DNA of 64,000 bases. Source: Isoetes taiwanensis (Eukaryota > Streptophyta > Lycopodiopsida > Isoetales > Isoetaceae). The first letter of the stretch is position 1. Every line of letters begins with the position of its first letter. Both the position numbers and the translations under genes were made by a program. The notes under the pieces were generated by a model. It was not told where the DNA came from. It ran no database searches and was given only the letters and a program-made list of their open reading frames with translations. Positions 8,866-19,010 of the stretch are shown piece after piece. The DNA lies in NCBI GenBank assembly GCA_021234155.1, contig JAJEKV010000080.1, positions 108,182-172,181 of the forward strand, read 5' to 3'.

Positions 8866-10042
8866 CTACCATGATATAAAAATATGGCCAAAATATGTAG
8901 ATTCTGGATCAAGAACAACATTCTCCTCTGCATATCCTAACCAAGTGGCAGTGTTATCATCTCCAGGTCTGACTAGAACAAACATGCCCTTTGTCACATG
9001 TACGTGAGGATCAAACTCTTCAAGAGGCAACACTAGACGGCCATCTGACGGGCCACAATAAGATGGTAAAGGTCGCGTGACCAAGGCAGATACGTCGACC
9101 TCTGGAACAAATGCTGTTTGTTCTAGAGGAGCTTGTCTTGTTTGTGGCCAAAATGCATCATTTTGAGGACGTCCTGGAGCAACATCCTCCAAAGAGATAA
9201 GAAGCTGGCTCCAATTCCCAACACTTGCCGTGTATTGCCTTGCAAACAAGCTAGTTTCTTGATTCTTACATATGTCCTTCCATAGGGAGATGTATTTGTT
9301 GATGCTATCCTTTAACCCTGGAAGATCTTTCAATGTTGGTCTAGGAGGAATATTTTGTGGCACACCACTTGGTATCATTGGCTGACCATGTTCATCCTCT
9401 TTCCACATTCGAACTCCTGGAGAATCTGTTGGAAGCCACTCTTTATGTGTAGGACGCATTTTGTATTGCATAACAGGCCAATCTCCTGCCATCTTAAATT
9501 TGAAGAACAAGGGTTCAGTATGCCCAACCAGGCGTTGGCCCTTATCAGGGATGAATCCCTTCACAAAAGCCTTCCAATTTGGAACTTCATCAATAAAGTA
9601 TGGAATTCGAGATTTTGCATTGCACTTGCTGAACAAGTAAAGCAGCTCTGGTAGTGTCAAAGCATCCGACGAACTCATCAAGGTTGAAAATTTTCCAAAT
9701 AAAGCATCAATATCATCCATGGGTGTGACCGACCATCATAAAGACCACTTGGATCTCATCAAAGACCTTAAGCCAAGTCAAGTAAGATAAGTATGAAAAG
9801 ACATACCTATTTTTGTTTTGGCCTGATGCATTATCAAGTTGCAAATAGAGATTTCGAGGAAGAGGGTTGAACACCTCAGGATTCGTTGTAGTTGAAGTAC
9901 TTGGCAATACCTCTGCCATGGAAGCAAGTTTGTTCTTCAAAGGATTGATGTCCTTGACTGCTTGCATCCATTTGCAATCTGCAGGCTTACTTCCACATAA
10001 GTCACCTATCTTGTCCTCTTGCACCAATTCCAAGTTATGCAA
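8866..10042 (-). pseudogene. DUF7869-type transposase-like protein, C-terminal half, frameshifted
   Basis: Two minus-strand frames join head to tail. The first (10042-9713) holds NLYLQLDNASGQNKNRYVFS and ends at MMVGHTH. The second (9720-8866, about 284 codons) begins DDIDALFGKFS. Together they give the L-x-x-Q-x-D-N...N-K-N-R and V-G-H-T-H-x-D-I-D pattern of DUF7869 proteins, which I believe are transposase-like. One extra G near 9718-9721 puts GHTH and DDID in different frames. The rest of the second frame reads as a coherent tail: K-A-F-V-K-G-F-I-P, repeated tryptophans, and a L-G-Y-A-E-E-N end. The N-terminal half of the same protein is found at 13.2-13.5 kb, beyond a 3-kb interruption. 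Confidence 0.7.
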
Positions 10043-10077
10043 TCCTATATTATAAAGTTTTATGGTATGTCGTGAAT

Positions 10078-10210
10078 AAAACCCTAACCCTAATCTGGAC
10101 GGCTAACATCTTCTCCATCGCATCCAAAGGCCGATAATCTAGACGGCTAACATCTTCTCCATCGCATCCGAAGGCCGAGATTATGGCAGATTTAGGGTTT
10201 AGGGTCGGGA
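10078..10210. repeat. Telomere-like motifs and a 44-bp tandem pair
   Basis: AACCCTAACCCTAA near 10080 and TTTAGGGTTTAGGG near 10191 are short plant telomere-type words in opposite orientation. Between them a 44-bp unit (GGCTAACATCTTCTCCATCG...) occurs twice, from 10101 and 10145. The words are too short for a telomere and more like telo-boxes of plant 5' regions or a repaired break. Confidence 0.75.
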
Positions 10211-10219
10211 GGTTTTCTG

Positions 10220-11010
10220 AGATATCGGCCCATGGCTCAAATTCTACATGTGTAGCCAATTCTCGCCTCAAAAGGGCCCATTTTTCTAATCTTAATCGAT
10301 TCTTACTTGGTAATCTCTGATGTAACCTCCATTTCTTGGCTACACAGTGGTTGCTCATTCAGTGGTTCAGGCAGAGGTTTTTATGCACTTCCGCCTTCAA
10401 TGAACTGCCTGCTCCGGTGCTTGGATGCTCCAATGCTTGAATTCAAAGGGAAAATACTGTCATGAATGCTCCAATGCTTAAATTCAAAGGGAAAACACTG
10501 CCATGGCGCATTAAATTGGTTATGTAGCGTTTGTATTTTTTTTCATGTTCCCCTTTTCGGTGCTCTTGCCAATTGTGCTAGAGGCCACAAATCCAAATTC
10601 GTTTTCCAAAATTCGTTTTTAACTTCTGGCTTCAAGAAAAAAACACGCTCTCTTCTTCAGCAGACAGATGAAGATAAGAATCGATGTTGGCAAGCAGGTG
10701 TTTGGCAACGATTCATTTGCTGAGGAACATCTATGGAGGAGTTGTTTGTGGGTTGTTCACAGATCCATCGTTTCTAGGGCAGCCACAAAACTCTATAAGT
10801 GTGATTGTGAATCTTAGTCCAAATTAGCAATTCTTATCTTCTTACCTTCTATCAAAGTCTAAGAATTTCATTTTCTCATTATGCATAGTAAATATGATAC
10901 CTGTCAATTGTATATTTTCCTACATGCCATGCAGACCTTTGCAAGTTGAATTGTTGCAAGATTGACATATTACATTATCTGTTTGCAATGAACTGATCTT
11001 ATGCTTTTGT
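10220..11010. other. Insert between transposase halves, no recognised gene
   Basis: Short direct repeats occur (TCCAATGCTTRAATTCAAAG near 10430 and 10468). A few plus-strand frames under 90 codons show no family signal. The region may be the 5' flank of the DUF547 remnant that follows. Confidence 0.4.
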
Positions 11011-11017
11011 CCTTAGA

Positions 11018-12300
11018 ATGGAAATCAAGGCCGCAATTGTGAATCTGGACCTATCGGCTAACAAGTTATCTGAGGAGCTCATCAAATGCCTCCTCAATAT
11101 CTATTGTGCATTGGCAACGTCTCATCATGTGGCTACAGCGTTCCATTTTGTTCCTCACTCTAAAGAAGTTGAGGTAGAACCCCTAAACCCTAGGCTATCA
11201 ATATGTTCTGGATGCAACTGACTGTGCACTCTATGCAGAATGCTTGTGGAAAAATTGGCAAATGTTGAGCTCCGAGGCATGGCTCACAAACAGAAGCTAG
11301 CATTTTGGATCAATATCTATAATTCATATATGATGCATGTATGTTGTTAATTTCTTTCAAGCCTAATCTATTTCTTATTGAAACCTGCCATATCTACAAC
11401 TTGATTTGTGGTATGACATAAGAAGTAGTATTTATCTATCTATCAATCTTATCTATCTTATATCCAAATTTTAGGCATTTTTAGAGCAAGGAATACGGGG
11501 CACACCTCAGCAAATGGCTTCTCTCATGGAAAGGGTACTGTATAGAAAAAAACTCAAGTTGTCTTTATTTGACAGTGCTCTCTAAACCGTTCTCTGGTTT
11601 GGGCTGACAGGCAGTGCTGAATGTGGGCGGATATATCTTGAATACGGCTTTGGCTGGTGCACCGTTGCTCCTTCAATGGTTCAATCAAAGGTTTTCAAGG
11701 CGGCCTTAGCTGGTGCACCATTGGCTGAAAGATTGTTTTTGCAGAACCCCATGGACGATTATGGTCAGATTGTGTGATTATTATGCACGGCACTCCATAT
11801 TTCTTGCCACCACTTCATTTCTCTGGGGATGGAAGGGATTTCATTTTCTCCTAGAAGTCAAATTGCTAAACTCTCATGAGGAGCGGGAGAGCTCTGTATA
11901 CAAAATGTTGTCTAAGTACTCCCTAAACGTTTTGAGTCAGATCTGCAAGACATATAGACATTCTTTATTATAGCTTTGGATACGAATTTTGTCACGAGTA
12001 CTCCACGGACATTTTGAGTCGATCCGCATGACATAGAAACATTTTTCATGAATATAACCAGGCAAGTACTCCTTTGTAAGAAGAAATTGAGATTAAAGAT
12101 TATAAACTGTACTACATCTGCATTTGGTAGTCTCTGTTGGTGAAAACTGAAGTCCATTATGCACGTTTATTATTCACGTTTATATTCAATGATGAATTTG
12201 TATATTTTTATTCAGGCATTGATTATTAATTCGTTGTGGCACACCGCTGGTGAACAGCCTAGATCTCCTGCCAGCAAATGGTATTAACTTGGCAGTTGGA
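11018..12300 (+). pseudogene. DUF547 gene remnant (several exons)
   Basis: Three small plus-strand exons with plausible splice sites encode consecutive parts of a plant DUF547 domain. Exon 11239-11338 reads [12 protein letters not shown] and [17 protein letters not shown]. Exon 11475-11534 reads AFLEQGIRGTPQQM. From 11611 the frame reads AVLNVGGYILNTAL. The [10 protein letters not shown]-x-x-M-x-H core and the L-N-V-G-G box are diagnostic. A preceding frame at 11018-11221 may be an upstream exon. After 11690 the frame fails, with a partly duplicated L-A-G-A-P segment, and the C-terminal R-V-Y-related part is not found. DUF547 proteins often carry an N-terminal leucine zipper, which is absent here. 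The piece lies antisense inside the transposase locus. Confidence 0.6.
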
Positions 12301-13185
12301 TGCAAGGTGATGACAATTAAATTGCATGTCTTTTCAATGTTAAACGGCCATCATATGTAAGCATACTAGACAGGTATGCTACTGCTTTCCCTTTTTGCAC
12401 AACACGAATCATATAGCACCAAAGATCCCATATGCTCTATTCTATTACATTTCTCAGCCACTATTTGCATCTGCATCTGCAAACCATGAATCTGCATGCG
12501 GAGGTCCCATATGCTCTAATTTTTCTCCATTTCTCATCCAAGATATTCGTCTACAAAGGATTGTTTTATGCAACAGAGTATTTGTTGCCATGCCATAATC
12601 CTCTAGCGGTATCTCACGTCTTTCTTGGCAAAGTATGTTCATTTCCTACTTTACAGGCTTGAAAATGCAGCATTCCTTCAGAGTGCAAATTTTTAACTTA
12701 GCTTAAGGAAAAATGGCACGCATTATATACATTAGGAGCAGTATAACGACTTTGGGTAGTAGGGATTTTTAGCATTTGAGATTTCAAATACGATTATCAA
12801 AGAAGAAATTCTGCCATATGAGGCTGTCCAAAGGCTGGTATTGGAGGACATGCATGTACTATGGAAAATTGCTACGGTAGATGTATAGTATCAAATGGCT
12901 TGCATAAGTCATGAATTGATTATATTCCCGTGTCAATGAGGATTTCATAATATAACTCTAGCTCGATAAATTTGTATATCACAACGTTTCTTGGGACAAC
13001 AAAGAGATAATAAAGAAGTAAAAAGAAGGCATTGGAATCTAATGATGAAAATCATGAAGCAATTCAAGTGCATAGAACCAAGTAAAATTACTATTTCAAG
13101 TGCATAGAACTAAGCAGAAATAGATCAATTTGTTCACAAATATTAGAAGACATAACTTATCCTTTTCCTTACTAATAGGTGAGGA
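12300..13185. other. No gene recognised
   Basis: AT-rich sequence with small internal repeats (for example CCCATATGCTCT twice, near 12428 and 12508, and AAGTGCATAGAACYAAG twice near 13070-13115). No frame has family signal. It is the distal part of the interruption between the two transposase halves. Confidence 0.4.
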
Positions 13186-13189
13186 CGGT

Positions 13190-13549
13190 CTAATGCATAA
13201 ACAAATGCTTGATTTCACCTCTTTTTTTCAACTTATGCCCAGCAACGCTGGGCACCATTACTAGTATTCTAGAAAGTGAACCAATGTAGAAGTTTGAATC
13301 ATCTTTCCATAAATCAAGTGAAAAATGACCATAGGCACGACCACCATGCCCATGAGTCAAAGCTCCTGTCAAACTGCTCTTCAAGCGATCACCTCTCCAT
13401 ACAGATTTTGCTAGATGATGACTTCTAGGCACTAAAGTCTTAACCTGATCCATCTTATCATGTATTATACATAGATGATTTTCAGGACACCGCTGTGACA
13501 ATGCTCTCCAATGCCAATATTGACTTCTGCAAGAGCATTGCTCTAGCAT
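13190..13549 (-). pseudogene. DUF7869-type transposase-like protein, N-terminal half
   Basis: The 119-codon minus-strand frame contains HDKMDQVKT, then LTGALTHGHGGRAYGHFSLD and D-S-N-F-Y-I-G-S-L-S-R-I-L. This is the H-D-x-M-D and H-G-H-G block that precedes the Q-L-D-N block in DUF7869 transposase-like proteins. The matching downstream block is at 10.0-9.7 kb on the same strand, so about 3.1 kb of unrelated DNA separates two parts of one coding sequence. That DNA could be an insertion or a captured segment; a 3-kb intron is also possible. Sequence at 13.6-13.9 kb on the same strand has short coding-like stretches that may be earlier parts. Confidence 0.65.
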
Positions 13550-14202
13550 ATGAGACCGACGTTGAATTGCAAGATTTCGTCTCTCTCTTATATCTTTTGT
13601 TTTTTCCGATACGCTTAATTACCAGATAAGATGTTGCATTTAGAGAAGGCTGTATTTTTGAAATGCTAACATCTGGAAATTCTCTTTTCCATATATTTGT
13701 AGAAAGAGTTCAAGGCTACAGTTGTTCTGTAAGCTCTTCAACGCATTTGCACCAACTTCTTTATGTATAAGCTTCTTATTAAGAATGGAAGGAAGCTTCC
13801 GTACATTTTCTCTTACATCATCTCTACCTATTTTGCTCCTATGGGGAATACTTTCGGCATTCTCTGAATGAATTGCCTAGCACACATTCGGTGGCCAATG
13901 TAGAAGATCTAGGCTTCTTAGAGCAGTATTACCATGTTCACTACCTTTCCACCTGCTTTCAAATCTGTTTCTCCAATTGTAAAATGTTGATTGGTGATAC
14001 CTAAAGCCATCGCCACCCAAAGATATGAATTCCACCCCTTGAGCACTATCACGTCCTCTCCTTCTCTGTGTAAGTCACACTCGGACGTCAAAAAATACGT
14101 AACCCTTGCATTGTATGGTTGAGATAAAAATTCTTTTTCTTAATTCACGTACTTGATGCTTGGTAAGTTTCTTGTTGCAAGTATTTTTGCGGCGACTTGA
14201 CT

Positions 14203-14421
14203 TCATGAACTTATTGATTGAAGTTGTGGAGCATAGCCTTTCCTCTTTGTTCTTTCCCCCTTGGGCTGTCTTGGAATCCTATTTGTGTAAGTATACTTCC
14301 TTTTTCGTTTGAATTGAGCCTGAATGTTGTCCTCAAATGATTCTATTTCCATATCCTCATTTTCTTTAGCTTCTCGAGCTTGCAGATGTTGTGAGACAGT
14401 CCTTTCATCCTGCAGCATCAC
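14203..14421 (-). CDS. Short acidic/basic fragment, possibly part of the same transposon
   Basis: A 72-codon minus-strand frame is rich in charged residues, with E-E-N-E-D-M-E-I-E-S-F-E-D followed by KRKRKYTYTNRIPRQPKGER. The basic cluster resembles a nuclear localisation signal. It lies between the transposase-like block at 13.2-13.5 kb and the DUF8039-like modules on the same strand, so it may be an N-terminal linker of that element. No family recognised. Confidence 0.3.
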   Translation of the reverse strand: MMLQDERTVSQHLQAREAKENEDMEIESFEDNIQAQFKRKRKYTYTNRIPRQPKGERTKRKGYAPQLQSISS

Positions 14422-14465
14422 ATCGCTATTTTCCCATTGTACAAGTGCATTTTACGCGCTAGCCT

Positions 14466-14996
14466 TTACGCACAAGCATGACATTTGAGATCCTCTGTAA
14501 TTAGTGCAGGAAGGATCTTTCCCACACAGAGCCCCACCTTTGAGTCTCCTAAAAATTCATCGTCAACAGCATCCTGGGGATCACTGAAGACAATTATGGC
14601 CTCTGCATATTTACTTCGGTCACATGCATGAAGAATGTAACAATGCTTATCCAAGAGATCAGTTCTTGAAAAACTAGGTGGTGGTTCATCATCATCTAAT
14701 GCTATCCTGCGAGGAAAACGTGTACCTAGATCCAATGTAGGATCAATTTCTTCATCTGCATCTGACACTGCCTCTACAGATTCTACATTCGAGGTCAGTG
14801 ATGGAGTAGCTAAATCAATGGCATGATATCTTATATCCTGCCGAGGCCATTCGATAAACGTGCCCACAGCCTCTTCAATGTTGTCAGCGCCATCACATGG
14901 AATCGGAAGGATGTGGGTAGGCACTACAGCCTCGGTAACTTGCACTGCTACGTTGAGTGAGTCAACATTCTTCCCATGGATGCAAGTTCTATTCAC
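14466..14996 (-). CDS. DUF8039-like module 2 (transposon-associated)
   Basis: The minus-strand frame contains I-H-G-K-N, then VAVQVTEAVVPTHILPIPCD and EEAVGTFIEWPRQ. This pattern (L-H-G, a V-x-V strand, L-P-x-P, then an A-V-G-T-F-x-x-W-P end) is that of DUF8039, a domain common in plant En/Spm-associated proteins. A long C-terminal part follows, with an acidic middle (S-D-A-D-E-E) and a CYILHACDRSKYAEAIIVF stretch. It is closely similar to module 1 just upstream. The frame changes by one between the two modules, from either a small indel or a splice junction. Confidence 0.5.
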   Translation of the reverse strand: MNRTCIHGKNVDSLNVAVQVTEAVVPTHILPIPCDGADNIEEAVGTFIEWPRQDIRYHAIDLATPSLTSNVESVEAVSDADEEIDPTLDLGTRFPRRIALDDDEPPPSFSRTDLLDKHCYILHACDRSKYAEAIIVFSDPQDAVDDEFLGDSKVGLCVGKILPALITEDLKCHACA

Positions 14997-15006
14997 GCAT
15001 ACACCC

Positions 15007-15391
15007 TTACCAACCGTTCACCATATTCTCTGTGCTGCTTACTGTTTGTAGGAGCGGAGCAGTTGACACTGAGTCTGATGATGTTGTGGAGGGACTACTA
15101 GGAAAGTTGGGGCTATCAGTATCAGACGTTCCCGATGACACAGGTGAGGCAGTTTCACAGTATTTTACTTGATTTCGAGACCATTCGATAAATGTCCCCA
15201 CGGCTTCAGCAATGTTATCTGCTCCCTCACACGGAATGGGAAGCACATGAGTGGGCACTATGGCTTCAGTGACCTCCATGACCACATTGCACCATGGAAT
15301 GTTCCTGCCATGCAGATGGCCTCTATGCAATTCATGTCCCCTGGCAACTACCACATCCCCATCGACAAGGTTACGCAGGGGCCTTTTTCTG
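15007..15391 (-). CDS. DUF8039-like module 1 (transposon-associated)
   Basis: A minus-strand exon begins after a good acceptor (TTGATTCTTACAG, ending near 15392). It encodes RPLRNLVDGDVVVARG, E-L-H-R-G-H-L-H-G-R, VVMEVTEAIVPTHVLPIPCE and AEAVGTFIEWSR, then an S/T-rich tail. The domain matches module 2 almost residue for residue across the V-T-E-A-x-V-P-T-H-x-L-P-I-P-C core, so it is an internal duplication. The cysteine after I-P is kept in both. Together with the DUF7869-like pieces it probably belongs to one minus-strand transposon. Confidence 0.5.
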
Positions 15392-15496
15392 TAAGAATCA
15401 ATACACATACATACATGTTAAAGACATGCAACCCTCGATGACATATACTTAGTAAAAATAGCGCGAAAATGTGAAAGAAATTAGACGACATGGGAC

Positions 15497-15787
15497 AAAT
15501 GGCGCAGCTGCTCCATTTACGAAATGGCGCTGTCGCGCCATTTACCTTTAAATGGCGCAGCTGCGCCATTTACCTGTCAATGGGCCATTTTCCTTTAAAT
15601 GGAGCAGCTGCGCCATTTCCCTTCAAATGGAGCAGCTGCGCCATTTTCCTTCAGATGGAGCAGCTGCGCCATTTTCCTTTAAATGGAGCAGCTGCGCCAT
15701 TTAAAGAAAAATGGCGCAGCTGCGCCATCTGAAGGAAAATGGCGCAGCTGCTCCATTTGAAGGGAAATGGCGCAGCTGCTCCATTTA
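15497..15787. repeat. Array of about ten 22-bp palindromes
   Basis: The consensus half-site AAATGGCGCAG is followed by its reverse complement. Copies start near 15497, 15522, 15550, 15597, 15624, 15653, 15680, 15710, 15738 and 15764, with a degenerate one near 15580. Many carry one altered half (GGAGC for GGCGC). Spacers are 5-7 bases, pyrimidine-rich (CCTTT type) in the left half and purine-rich (AAAGGA type) in the right. The array therefore folds as a whole: see the larger hairpin at 15592-15791. No protein is plausible from this low-complexity stretch. Confidence 0.95.
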
Positions 15788-15791
15788 AAGG
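15592..15791. repeat. 84-bp-arm inverted repeat made of palindromes
   Basis: Positions 15592-15675 and 15708-15791 are reverse complements apart from one mismatch that I can see (GGAGC against GGCGC in the third unit). The 32-base loop is itself a near-palindrome (15678-15705). Transcripts or single strands could form a very stable hairpin, or nested smaller ones. Confidence 0.9.
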
Positions 15792-15799
15792 AAGGAAGG

Positions 15800-17400
15800 A
15801 AGGAAGAGAATTTTAACGTTCACGGAGCCCAATCGGGCTATGGGACCAGAACAAACAAAGGGGGTGGAAGCCCCAACAGAACCGTGGGCCGTAGCCCAAG
15901 TAAAAACCGATCAAAACATGGGGACAAAGCCCCGTTACAACAAAACATGGGGACAAAGCCCCGTTATCACTCAAAACCCAGGGCTAGACCAAGGCTGCCC
16001 AGGCATCAGTTGGCCATTGATCCCTAATGATTGCTCGACCGCAGACATTACCGCCCATTTACGCAGCGGGCCTCACCGGACCGGCACAATTCCTCTTCCG
16101 CTCGGGCAGAGCCGCACCGAGTCAAATCTTCGCGACCGAAGGTGGTCCCCTTCAAATGAAACCAAGAGATGGCGTGGGGATCCGGACCGCGGCCGCCCCA
16201 TATTTGTCTCGAAAGGATGCGTCGACATGGATGTGCATCTCCCGAAAGCAAAAAGAGGCCACTCTAACGTGGGGGGGCAAATCACCCGTCTCCCCAAGAC
16301 CCACAATGCGAGAGAAAGGGCCGGTGGAGTGAGTTGTCTACCAAAGATCGAAGCGGGGACCTCGGCGGCCGCCTCTGGGGAGGGGGCAAAATCCTCTGGA
16401 GGAGGTCGCGGCGCATGGAGATTGTGTCACGGTCATAGGCGCACCACCGCTTGATGTGCATGGGAGGGCCCTCAGAGTCGCCGCTGGTGACCCACCACGG
16501 ACTGGCCGGGCCCGTGCCGTACGCATTATAGCAAAGAATTCTAGTAGCCGATCCACCGCCTGCTGGCAACCGGGCGCACGCCTTGGTGAGAGTGGCAAAG
16601 GGTATTCTGACCGGACGGTGGTGCCGTGAGAGGGCGCCGGGGCCCAAATGATGGGGCTGTCCGGGTAGAGGGCAATCGTGGGGTCATAGGGCGGGACAGG
16701 GGGCTCAAACCGAATCGAGATTCTTTCTCCTTACGGGTCTCCCGCCATACGCTTGATCTTACTTCGCCATGCCGAGAACAAAGGCAACAAGAAGGGACCA
16801 GGGCAAAGCAGTAGACAAGCCGAGGGAAGACAAATTAGTGGAAGCCAAACGAGAAGCAAAGGGTGGTGAAGGAACCCAATCGGGCTAAGGTATCCCGCCA
16901 GGAACGCGGGCTAGACCATACCCGTGAAAGAAAGGAAGCAAGGCCGAGCCTCAGTATAAGAGCAGGTCCGAGGCAAAACAGAACAAACAGAAGCAAAGGC
17001 AAAACCCAAGGCAAAATCAAGACAAACCGAACTCAGGATCAGGTGTTGCTGAGGCCTGCAAACAGGTTGAAGGCGACCTGCCAAGCCCGCCTGGCTAAGC
17101 TGTGTCTGAATCCATGGAGCAGAGGGAGGTTGGTGTTTGATGTCTTTGGTGAAAGCCGGTGTGATGGTGGTGCGTGAAGCTATGCCATGGCCGAACCCGC
17201 TACTCCATGGCCGAACAGATCAGAAGGGGAGCTTGGATGCCGAATCGCGGCATGCTGCAACCGTAGCAGTTTGGATCGGATCTGGGGTTGTTGTTGCTAG
17301 ATGTACCTGCTGGACTCACATGAGGAAGCCCTCCGCGGGTCCAAACCTGGCCAAGGCGCTCAGGCGGTGGGCGCTCAGGCGGAAATGGCCCATTGACAGG
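15800..17400. other. GC-rich stretch, unrecognised
   Basis: Base composition rises sharply relative to neighbours. There are open frames on both strands of up to 204 codons (15840-16454), but residues are dominated by P, R, G and S, and several overlapping frames stay open, as expected for GC-rich non-coding DNA. A short tandem repeat (ACATGGGGACAAAGCCCCGT twice, near 15916 and 15946) is present. It could be retroelement LTR or leader sequence. No domain is supported. Confidence 0.35.
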
Positions 17401-18090
17401 TAAATGGCATCTTTAATCTAAATGCTATATCTAATAACTAGAGTTATGGATTCCTATTAGTACAAGATTCAGCAAGACATCAATTGTTGAGAACTTATCT
17501 ACTGAACAAGATAGAGAAGATCTACCCTTAACCATATTAAAACATTTAACATCCTACATCCTACATCCTACATTTAACATATTAAAACATTTAACATACT
17601 AGAACTGAATAGCCTCTAACCTGGAGGTCATTGACGATTCGGATCGCGCCATATCGTAGAATGTCAAGAATCGGACAAGCGCTCAATAAACTGGACAAGT
17701 CCGGACAAGCGCTGAAAGAATCGGACAAGCCTGAAAAATGAAAACGCGCCACTAGAATGAAGCCAAGCGCTGAAGAATGAAGCCGCGCTGAAGAACGGCC
17801 GAAACCAAGAATGAAGACAAGGGCTAAGCGGCCGCAAAGAAAGACAAGCGGCCAAGCCGCAAACCGCCGCTATCGACTAAGGAACCAACGCCTAAGACGG
17901 AATAGACGTCTGAGAAGCGCCCGCTTTGTCGACCAAGCGATCCGAGGGCTAAATACCACGTAATATTGAAACGAGGGGACGAGGTGCATAAAATCGCGAA
18001 CCCTCGAGTCGACGCGATAAGCGCCTTCTATCGACCATGTCGCCTCTCCCGATGAAGATACGAAAGGTTGCCAGGCATGGAATGACTCAA
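17400..18090. other. Low-complexity repeats, no gene seen
   Basis: Repeated words include CATCCTACAT, ATTAAAACATTTAACAT, CGGACAAGCGCTGAA and GAATGAAGCC in changing order. No coding signal. Confidence 0.5.
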
Positions 18091-18099
18091 ACTACTTAA

Positions 18100-18490
18100 A
18101 ATTTATATTGACGAACGTGCGGGAGAGACGGGGAAAATTCAAATTTTTTAAAATTTGGAGTGACGGACGGGCGGGCAGGAAAATTCAAAATTTTCAAAAT
18201 TTGGAGAGACGCGGATGGGCGGGCAAATTTGGAGCGAGAAGGACGGGCGGGCAAATTTGGAGAGACGCGGACTTTCTTTCCCCCGACTTTTCTTTTCTTT
18301 TCTTTCCGTCCATTTTCATTTTCAATTTCATTGTTCTTTTCTCCCGCCTCCGCCTTCCGCCTTTCGCCAGCGCCTAGCGCCTTGCACACTCTCTCTCCTA
18401 TTCAAACATTTTCTCTCTCTAGCGCCTGTTGATCCGGGAGCGCTCGAAGAGTAGGATTTATACGGTCCTGTACTTTTATACTTTTATACA
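18100..18490 (+). promoter_or_regulatory. Candidate 5' region of the 18.5-kb locus
   Basis: Four irregular repeats contain GACGGGCGGGCAAATTTGGAG. They are followed by a pyrimidine tract (CTTTTCTTTTCTTTCC, later TCTCTCTCCTATTC) and TATA-like ATTTATACGG and CTTTTATACAATGG just before the ATG at 18491. CT-rich leaders are common in plant promoters. No transcript evidence exists here. Confidence 0.35.
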
Positions 18491-18532
18491 ATGGCGCAAT
18501 CTAAAGCTCAAAAAATCGAGAGCCATTTCGAG
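18491..18532 (+). CDS. First exon candidate of the methyltransferase/HAD locus
   Basis: An ATG opens a 14-codon stretch, MAQSKAQKIESHFE, that stops at a donor-like AGGTTAGTAT. The next open sequence starts after an acceptor at 19010 or 19017, leaving an intron of about 480 bases filled with the GGCGC palindromes. Short and without homology evidence, so tentative. Confidence 0.35.
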
Positions 18533-18594
18533 GTTAGTATCTGTTGTTTCTATTCTTATCGATTTGTAGTGTCTTCTAGACCGTTAATGGCGGA

Positions 18595-18950
18595 CGCCGC
18601 CATTTCATTTCACTAGGAGAGGGTGGGCTTGTAGCAGCCCTTACTCCTATAGTTTATGAAATGGCGCAGTTGCACCATTTCTAGAATGTCTGTTAATATT
18701 CTTGTAGAAGCGGACCCATAGAAGCGCAAATGGCGCAGCTGCGCCATTTAGTCTAAATGGCGCAGGTGCACCATTTGCTTTTAAAGGGAATCCACAATAG
18801 AGCAAATGACCACGCGCCATTTAAACAAATGCAAATAGCACCATTTAGCCATTTTAATGGCGCAAAAAGCGCCATTTGCTTTACATAAAAGAGCAAATGG
18901 AAAAGTGTTTATTTAGTCTAAATGGCGCACCTGCGCCATTTAGAGCAAAT
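18595..18950. repeat. GGCGC palindromes in the first apparent intron
   Basis: At least five relatives of the 15.5-kb palindrome occur: an AATGGCGG/CCGCCATT pair near 18590, AAATGGCGCAG-type copies near 18660, 18729 and 18755, and an AAATGGCGCAC-type copy near 18920. Looser GCGCCATTT half-sites lie between them near 18815-18885. All are non-coding and lie between the first exon candidate and block 2. Confidence 0.85.
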
Positions 18951-19010
18951 GCCGTTTGCTGTTTTATCTTTCTAGCACATGTCATTTTTCTCACTATGCT
19001 TACCTTGCAG

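Noticed and set aside
10078-10210. True telomere or large interstitial telomere block
   Set aside because: Only two short runs of the AAACCCT type are present, in opposite directions.
15490-15732. 80-codon open frame through the palindrome array
   Set aside because: The frame stays open only because the repeat lacks stops; residues cycle through the same few repeats.
15490-15787. CRISPR-like array (regular short palindromic repeats)
   Set aside because: Spacers are 5-7 bases and related to each other, repeats differ among themselves, no cas genes are present, and the genome is plant. It is a palindrome array.
15840-16647. Long overlapping frames on both strands in the GC-rich stretch (up to 204 codons)
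   Set aside because: Several frames are open at once, composition is P/R/G/S, no domain is seen. GC-driven openness is the simpler explanation.
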